From positions 1-25,864 of IMG/VR virus record IMGVR_UViG_3300006117_000046: a stretch of DNA of 25,864 nucleotides; one strand, written 5' to 3'. Numbering within the stretch: the stretch's first letter is position 1; every line of letters starts with the position of its first letter. Origin of the DNA: a virus. The notes beneath the pieces were generated by a model that was not told the DNA's origin, searched no databases, and saw only the letters and a list, made by a program, of their open reading frames with translations. A program made the translations under genes and the position numbers. Below, in pieces: positions 21,018 through 25,864 of this stretch.

Positions 21018-22889
21018 TTAACTAGTAATTAATGATTGAATTGAAGGTGTTACTACACTAATGCTATTGATAAAGTTTGTAGCGTTCTTGAGATAAGGAA
21101 ATTTGAAATATGGTAGTGGTACGTTCTGTGTGTAAACATTAATATCGTTATATGGATATATAGGATTATATATCAACAAACTCACACCTGGTGTTGAATA
21201 TGTCTTACCGCCAGCATCAGTATACTGTGTCTTAACACTCGTTACACCGTTTATAGCTAGTATTTGATTTGTTAATCCGCTGTTAATATCAATAAGAAGA
21301 CCGAGATTATTTGCGGTTGTAGAGAAATAATTTTGAAAAATAGTTGTTACTTGTTTTTGTATAGAGTCAGCTGTTGTATTTGATGTAATATCTCTAGTTA
21401 TAACAAGCTTTGTACTATCACCTAGAGTAGGTACAAGTGCTACGCCGGATATATTTACACCGAGACATACTTCAACGTAAACTGGGTCATTAATAATAAT
21501 CTCAGCTGTTGTGAGCTTAGTGTTTTGTAGATCATTTATAATGAGCTGCTTTTGTGCATTATTGAGATAACTAACTCTTGTAGAAACAGAGGATGTTTTT
21601 GTTAGTTTTGGTACAGCATAAATATAAACATTATTGAAATTAGTTGAGTCGGCAAACTTAACTTGATTGTATAGTGCGCGAGATTGTATATTGGGTGATG
21701 AAACACCGATATCATAATAATATTTTAAATTACCGGTAATATAGTCCCAGTTGTTTACAACCTGAGTTGATGCGATAATATTACTGTAATTTTTATTAAT
21801 ATAATTTGTAAAATCATCTGGCGTAATAAGTCTATATTGGCTTCTAAAAGTATTTGGTGCGTTTAATTTAATACTATCAGTGTTTTCTGCAGCAACAAAA
21901 TTTGTTGATGGGTCAATATTAGAAAAAATAATGTTTGCAGATTCCTGTGAGGTGATAATGTTTAAATTCGATGGTATAACGTCATTACTAATATTATTGA
22001 ATCTCGCTGTATTATAGTATGCCAATTGACTATTGTTTAATGTATTAGGCCCAACTTGTCCTTTTGTACCACTTGATTGCAGATAATAAACGGCGACTTG
22101 TGTATTAGGGTTGAGCTGTTGCCCGGTAACATTATTTCCAAATTTAATTTCATAACGTCCGTTTTCATTTAGTCGTATTTCATATTTCGTTGCGTTAGAT
22201 TTTTCTAAAAATAATGATTGGGTTGGTGTCCATAAAATCCATTTAGCGTTTGGATCGACACTATCTTTTACATAAACATCAATATTAAAATGATCGATAA
22301 TAATATTTTGATTATTTGTGTTTACTATTGCAAGTGTTAGTACCTCGAATGGGGCACCTGTTGCGTAGTAGGTTGGATACTCTGTATAAGTGCCTTGATA
22401 GAGGAGGCTATTGTCTTGTAGTGTGTTTATAGAAGTATCTGTTGTGTTGCTGTATGTAAATGTAGCGTCTGCATTAAAAGAATACGCAATATTACCAATA
22501 TTAAAATAAGAATAGCGCGGGATTGTGTATGTACCGGAATTAAAGCTAATTGTAGCTGTAGCTTTAAATGGTAGTATTGCGGTTTGGTAACCAATAGGAT
22601 TATAACCAATGAGCTTTACAATCTTGTTAACATTTTCATATAGCTCCGCTGTAGTAAGTGTACTTTCAGCGCTTGTACGATTTAAATAAAACAATAACAC
22701 GTGATATGCATAGGCAATAATATCAATAATAGAGGATAGATTGCTTCCTTCGTAGCGTTGATCTGTATACGAATTACTTGAATTTAATCTTGTAATAATA
22801 AGATTCTTTAAACTTAAGGCATCAAATGCCGCGTAACCATTAATTGGTAAATTAAAGTCGTTAAACTGATTGTTATTAGGTGATGCCAT
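21018..22889 (-). CDS. 6: Baseplate wedge protein gp6-like (baseplate J family)
   Basis: A 623-residue homologue of T4 gp6 (660 residues), which forms the central ring of the baseplate wedges in contractile tails. The N-terminal signature YEGSNLSSIIDIIAYAYHVL, with LYENVNKIVKLIGYNP following, matches the gp6 pattern (FEGSxLSxLIDVLAYNTHYN; LGYxP). Beta-rich middle and C-terminal domains follow, including RLITPDDFTNYINKNYSNII, typical of baseplate J proteins. It begins three bases after the gp25 stop, so the two are translated together. Gene order 25-6 is the same as in T4. Confidence 0.88.
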   Translation of the reverse strand: MASPNNNQFNDFNLPINGYAAFDALSLKNLIITRLNSSNSYTDQRYEGSNLSSIIDIIAYAYHVLLFYLNRTSAESTLTTAELYENVNKIVKLIGYNPIGYQTAILPFKATATISFNSGTYTIPRYSYFNIGNIAYSFNADATFTYSNTTDTSINTLQDNSLLYQGTYTEYPTYYATGAPFEVLTLAIVNTNNQNIIIDHFNIDVYVKDSVDPNAKWILWTPTQSLFLEKSNATKYEIRLNENGRYEIKFGNNVTGQQLNPNTQVAVYYLQSSGTKGQVGPNTLNNSQLAYYNTARFNNISNDVIPSNLNIITSQESANIIFSNIDPSTNFVAAENTDSIKLNAPNTFRSQYRLITPDDFTNYINKNYSNIIASTQVVNNWDYITGNLKYYYDIGVSSPNIQSRALYNQVKFADSTNFNNVYIYAVPKLTKTSSVSTRVSYLNNAQKQLIINDLQNTKLTTAEIIINDPVYVEVCLGVNISGVALVPTLGDSTKLVITRDITSNTTADSIQKQVTTIFQNYFSTTANNLGLLIDINSGLTNQILAINGVTSVKTQYTDAGGKTYSTPGVSLLIYNPIYPYNDINVYTQNVPLPYFKFPYLKNATNFINSISVVTPSIQSLITS

Positions 22890-22892
22890 ATA

Positions 22893-23402
22893 TTATATTG
22901 AGGTATAGATGAATCCTGAAGTACTTAATACACCGTTCAGGGAGAAGCTAGATGTACCGATAGCAGGTACTCTAAAAGTAATAGTTACACTGTATTGTTG
23001 CGAGTCTGGCTGTGCTACAACATTAATATTAATAAGAGATATTCTCGGTTCAAACGTTGTAATACCTTTTACAATCTCGTTACCAATGACATTTGCCATA
23101 TCTTCAGTGCAGGCCTCGAAGACATACTGCATTAAATTTAATCCAAATAGTGGATTAAGAATCTTTTGACCTGGAATTGTTAAAAAAATATTTTTAATAG
23201 AATTTGCTATTGCACCAAGATCATAATCAGCTACGATATCGACTATTTCTTGCGGATGTAATAGTTCGTTATTTTGCGTGTAAGATCCGTACGGCGGACT
23301 ATAAAACACTGGTGTAAAATCAAGATGTAGGTCGTTATATACGTAACCGGCATTTGATTTAGTGGGTTTCTGTATTAACGAATTTAATTTAATAGATGCC
23401 AC
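22893..23402 (-). CDS. 25: Baseplate wedge protein gp25-like (GPW/gp25 family)
   Basis: A 169-residue protein of the GPW/gp25 family, which links the inner baseplate to the sheath. Visible family features are DLGAIANSIKNIFLTIPGQK, NPLFGLNLMQYVFE, EIVKGITTFEPRI and a C-terminal beta section. The start is GTG at 23402; no earlier ATG exists before residue ~89. GATAAATA on the minus strand ends five bases upstream, so this gene probably heads the late operon gp25-gp6-PKD-1100 aa. Confidence 0.88.
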   Translation of the reverse strand: MASIKLNSLIQKPTKSNAGYVYNDLHLDFTPVFYSPPYGSYTQNNELLHPQEIVDIVADYDLGAIANSIKNIFLTIPGQKILNPLFGLNLMQYVFEACTEDMANVIGNEIVKGITTFEPRISLININVVAQPDSQQYSVTITFRVPAIGTSSFSLNGVLSTSGFIYTSI

Positions 23403-23407
23403 GTATA

Positions 23408-23415
23408 TATTTATC
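23408..23415 (-). promoter_or_regulatory. T4-late-like promoter of the baseplate operon
   Basis: GATAAATA on the minus strand (seven of eight to TATAAATA) lies five bases before the GTG start of gp25. The expected transcription start falls at the GTG itself. Confidence 0.55.
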
Positions 23416-23457
23416 TATTTAAAAAGGTTTCAATGATTGGTTTATTACACCTTGAAC

Positions 23458-23465
23458 AATAAATA
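23458..23465 (+). promoter_or_regulatory. T4-late-like promoter, divergent to the baseplate operon
   Basis: AATAAATA, seven of eight, seven bases before the ATG at 23473. Together with the element at 23408-23415 it gives a divergent late promoter pair in the 70-base gap. Confidence 0.5.
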
Positions 23466-23472
23466 ATAGTAC

Positions 23473-24072
23473 ATGAAAAAGCGTTTTTTAAAGCTCTATG
23501 AAAGTTGGTTAACCCGTTATAACCATGGTGGTTTTCTTCAGGGTGATATTGTTTCGTTTAAACCAAATGCTATTAAGCATAATTTTATTAGTACACAATC
23601 TGATGAACTCAGAAAAAATATTGAAGAGTTAATAAAGGACGGTCGCACTCTAAGAGTTACCAATGTTATAAACAAATACCCTGCTGTCATGGGCGTGGGT
23701 AATGCTGATGATACAGGCCCGGATTTTACAGTTGAGGTAGGGCTCGACGAAGGCGGTGGAAGAATTTACAGGACTTGTATTGTCCACGTCGGTATGATTA
23801 TAAAAATCGACACCGTACCCGGATTAGAAGAAGTGCCAGATAGGAATAAATACGACAATAAGATTAAAATTAAGCCAGAAGTCGTAAAAGATGAAGCTGA
23901 AGAAGTTCCTTTCTATTCACCGGCTCGTACGCGTACAGCAGATACAGGTAATAAAAAACTAGCACCAACAGAATCTTCACTCAAAAACATAAATGTTAAG
24001 ATCCCTGCTTCACCGGCTGTTGGTCATAAAGATCCCGGTTCTTATACAGCAAATTATCTTCCTAAAACTTAA
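23473..24072 (+). CDS. Conserved-looking hypothetical late protein (199 aa)
   Basis: The first ~115 residues form a compact alpha/beta domain: LYESWLTRYNHGGFLQGDIV, then SDELRKNIEELIKDG, TLRVTNVINKYPAVMGVGNA and a GGGRIYRTCIVHVGMIIKID strand region. I have the impression of similar proteins in T4-like phages of aquatic bacteria, with no assigned function. The C-terminal ~80 residues are Lys/Pro/Ser-rich and probably disordered (SPARTRTADTGNKKLAPTES). The late-type promoter and neighbouring baseplate genes suggest a virion or assembly role. Its stop lies in a hairpin shared with the convergent gp44 gene; the two genes overlap by 11 bases. Confidence 0.65.
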   Translation: MKKRFLKLYESWLTRYNHGGFLQGDIVSFKPNAIKHNFISTQSDELRKNIEELIKDGRTLRVTNVINKYPAVMGVGNADDTGPDFTVEVGLDEGGGRIYRTCIVHVGMIIKIDTVPGLEEVPDRNKYDNKIKIKPEVVKDEAEEVPFYSPARTRTADTGNKKLAPTESSLKNINVKIPASPAVGHKDPGSYTANYLPKT

Positions 24073-24994
24073 TTTCAGATAACTGAATTAAGCAAGCATA
24101 GCAGTTAATTTCCTTATCAGCAACAAACGCATCTCTATATAGATATTCTGATATTGTAAGGAGATAAAAACGTTTTATATCAGCGTTTTCTTCCGTTTCA
24201 TCTATAAAGTTAAATAAATTTCGGAGTAGTAGTGTATAATCGGTGTTGAATGTTTGCTCGCTTTCAATTAAAGCTCTGCGAAGTGATTCAACGTTTTTCT
24301 TTTTTATTTCATTAAAGATAAGTTCAAGGACTTTATTATTCTTTGTGTCCCTTAATACGAGTGTACCTGATGACGAAAATTTTTGTAATTCGTTAATGCA
24401 TTTACGTAGATCTGGATATGTACCTTTAATAAACTCAACAAGTTTTACTCGCTGATCATCAGGTACAATAATATTTTCTTTCTTTAAGATACTCGCGCAA
24501 CGCTTTACAGCTAAATCAATAGGCGGCGTCAAATCAAAGCCTTGACATCTACTTTGAAGAGCTGATATTATCTTATATTTGTAATTCGCAGTAAGAATAA
24601 AGCGTGTAATACCTGCAAATTCTTCCATTGTATTTCTTAGAGCACGTTGTGCATCAATTGAAAGACCATCACACTCATCGAGAATAATAACCTTAATCTT
24701 ACCATCAATACTCATGGTTTGAGCAAAATTTACTACTTTATGTCTAATTGTATCGATACCATTTTCATCTGATGCATTAATGTATAGATATTGACACTCA
24801 AGAAGATTATTTACAATAATCTTTGCAACTGATGTCTTACCAATACCTGCAGCTCCAATAAAAAGGAGGTTGGGGATTTCTTCTTTATTCTTAAATGAAA
24901 CTAAAGCATCTTTTATAAAAGGTGTACATACTAGATCATCGAGAGAATGAGGGCGATATTTCTCGACCCATAGATTAGAAAAGTCGTAGCTCAT
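24062..24994 (-). CDS. 44: Sliding clamp loader ATPase, gp44/RFC small-subunit-like
   Basis: A 310-residue AAA+ ATPase close in size to T4 gp44 (319). Motifs in order: EKYRP (11-15), Walker A GAAGIGKTS (47-55), Walker B ILDECD (104-109), the QRALRNTMEE helix (116-125), sensor 1 LTAN (134-137), SRC with the arginine finger (148-150) and a sensor 2-like PDLRKCINEL. With its small partner gp62 it would open the sliding clamp and load it on primer-template DNA. In T4 the loaded clamp is also needed for late transcription. TATAAATT ends six bases before the ATG. The gene reads after the GIY-YIG gene, ten bases apart. Confidence 0.92.
   Translation of the reverse strand: MSYDFSNLWVEKYRPHSLDDLVCTPFIKDALVSFKNKEEIPNLLFIGAAGIGKTSVAKIIVNNLLECQYLYINASDENGIDTIRHKVVNFAQTMSIDGKIKVIILDECDGLSIDAQRALRNTMEEFAGITRFILTANYKYKIISALQSRCQGFDLTPPIDLAVKRCASILKKENIIVPDDQRVKLVEFIKGTYPDLRKCINELQKFSSSGTLVLRDTKNNKVLELIFNEIKKKNVESLRRALIESEQTFNTDYTLLLRNLFNFIDETEENADIKRFYLLTISEYLYRDAFVADKEINCYACLIQLSEIKF
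24068..24092. terminator. Candidate convergent terminator hairpin
   Basis: CTTAATTTCAG (24068-24078) and CTGAATTAAG (24083-24092) pair over ten bases with one bulged T and a four-base loop. It covers the stop of the plus-strand gene and the last codons of gp44. On the minus strand it is followed by TTTT. The stem is AT-rich, so it would be weak. Confidence 0.4.
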
Positions 24995-25000
24995 ATTATA

Positions 25001-25008
25001 AATTTATA
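25001..25008 (-). promoter_or_regulatory. T4-late-like element before gp44
   Basis: TATAAATT on the minus strand, seven of eight to TATAAATA, six bases before the ATG at 24994. It overlaps the stop codon of the homing endonuclease gene. Confidence 0.45.
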
Positions 25009-25852
25009 TTGTATACCGTAATTTGACAAATTCAATAAATTTTTTAATACCGACATGATAAACATGTAAGGAAGTGTTTTCTTTCATATACCTGTAAATA
25101 TCGTATGAATCTTTATTTTGATTTAGTAAATCTAAGACGATACCCCTATACTCTAGTAAACCTGTTCTTCTATACATACTTTGCTGATATAAATACTGCC
25201 GCTTAAATTTTAATTCGGCTGTTTCACTCGCTTTATATCTCTTAACTCCACACGATACTTTCTCGGAATATTCTTTCATATCCTTATTATTAGCTTTTCT
25301 TACTTCCCAGGTTTTTTTTGAAGCTGTACTCTTAAGACGAGATTCATGGTTCCTCTGAGGAGTTGTTCTCTTAGACTTTGTTTCAAGTTCTTTTATTTTT
25401 CTAGCTTTTCTTATATCTACTGTCATATTTTTTTGGTATCGCTTGTTTGCTTCAGATAACTTTTTTGATAAAATTAATTTTTCTTCTTTTGTTCTTTTAG
25501 CGCACGAACGCTTATAGCTTTCAACACGCTTAGGTACTGCTAACTTTAAAGATAATTTCCACTTATCATAATTTTTAATTATTTGTCCGCCTGAGCTATA
25601 TCCGTTTATATTAAGATAATTTTGATTATTACAGCAATCGAGCTGGTTAAGCCAATAATTTTCCTTCAATGTAAGTTCGTTTTTTGTACTGGCTGTATCA
25701 ATTATTATTTTTTGTATATAAATACTATTTCGTTTAAACCAAGGAATTAATTTACCTGAGCCAAGATATTTTTTATTGTTTTTTACATCTTTACCGACAT
25801 AGTAGAATATTTTATTATCTTTTAAGATAAATTTTGTTCTATATATAATCAC
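25004..25852 (-). CDS. GIY-YIG homing endonuclease
   Basis: A 282-residue free-standing endonuclease of the Seg/I-TevI-like group. The catalytic domain is at residues 1-90: IIYRTKF and FYYVGKD form the two strands of the GIY-YIG motif, then KKYLGSGK, catalytic Glu64 in KENYWLNQLD and NYLNINGYSSGG. The middle ~120 residues are very basic and helical (DNA contact). The C-terminal ~50 residues (LNQNKDSYDIYRYMKE, VYHVGIKKFIEFV) look like a helix-turn-helix. The start is GTG at 25852, six bases after TAAATA at the window edge. It lies directly upstream of gp44, a typical place for homing genes beside replication genes. I saw no truncation. Confidence 0.85.
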   Translation of the reverse strand: MIIYRTKFILKDNKIFYYVGKDVKNNKKYLGSGKLIPWFKRNSIYIQKIIIDTASTKNELTLKENYWLNQLDCCNNQNYLNINGYSSGGQIIKNYDKWKLSLKLAVPKRVESYKRSCAKRTKEEKLILSKKLSEANKRYQKNMTVDIRKARKIKELETKSKRTTPQRNHESRLKSTASKKTWEVRKANNKDMKEYSEKVSCGVKRYKASETAELKFKRQYLYQQSMYRRTGLLEYRGIVLDLLNQNKDSYDIYRYMKENTSLHVYHVGIKKFIEFVKLRYTI

Positions 25853-25858
25853 ATAGAT

Positions 25859-25864
25859 TATTTA
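25859..25864 (-). promoter_or_regulatory. TAAATA late-like core at the window edge
   Basis: The last six bases of a possible TATAAATA on the minus strand are in the window, six bases before the GTG start at 25852. The two outer bases lie outside. Confidence 0.35.

Noticed and set aside
22909-23169. Plus-strand frame inside the gp25 gene
   Set aside because: It is a shadow of the clear gp25 frame on the other strand and has no family-like sequence. The same holds for minus frames at 1034-1285 and 11400-11702 and plus frames at 4081-4308 and 16284-16481.

Overview
The window is a piece of a large, AT-rich, tailed double-stranded DNA bacteriophage with a contractile, T4-like tail. The evidence is a clamp-loader ATPase of the gp44/RFC type, baseplate wedge proteins of the gp25 and gp6 types next to each other, a tail fibre ending in an S74 intramolecular chaperone, a lysis cassette, and two free-standing homing endonucleases (HNH and GIY-YIG). 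The host is most likely a Gram-negative (diderm) bacterium, because the lysis cassette contains a protein with an N-terminal lipobox and a C-terminal membrane segment, the layout of a unimolecular spanin. I cannot name the host or phage genus. TAA, TAG and TGA all end real genes, so the standard bacterial code applies. No tRNA, rRNA, CRISPR array or insertion sequence was seen.

Layout. 2-718 (+): 3' end of a tail-fibre gene. 761-3757 (+): tightly packed early-type operon with two calcineurin-like phosphoesterases and small unknown proteins. 3763-4539 (-): HNH homing endonuclease placed between that operon and its apparent terminator. 4659-5688 (+): small unknown proteins, one of them membrane-bound. 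5763-6434 (-): third calcineurin-like phosphoesterase, divergent from 6483-9454 (+), which holds a long coiled-coil protein, small conserved proteins, an APS-kinase-like enzyme (cysC) and an AbrB-like protein. 9469-11425 (+): lysis cassette (candidate u-spanin, three small membrane proteins, lysozyme-like endolysin). 11427-14147: mixed small genes, a minus-strand HExxH metallopeptidase-like protein, a RecB/PD-(D/E)XK nuclease and a Dps-like four-helix protein. 14144-23402 (-): late baseplate operon reading gp25, gp6, a 1182-residue PKD/beta-propeller protein and an 1100-residue protein. 23473-24072 (+): conserved hypothetical. 24062-25852 (-): clamp loader gp44 preceded by a GIY-YIG homing endonuclease.

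The most notable regulatory pattern concerns promoters. Two classes of promoter-like element sit almost on top of start codons. Sigma70-like boxes (TTGACx, 16-17 bases, TATAAT-like) end 6-10 bases before the ATG of five genes. A T4-late-like TATAAATA element ends 5-8 bases before the start codon of about ten genes, including both GTG-started genes. If transcription starts at the usual distance, most of these mRNAs would be leaderless or nearly so, and good Shine-Dalgarno sequences are indeed rare here. T4-type late transcription depends on the sliding clamp loaded by gp44, so a clamp-loader gene in the same window fits. In at least two places (4616-4652 and 6435-6483) the minus-strand late element abuts the plus-strand early -35 box, forming compact divergent early/late switches.
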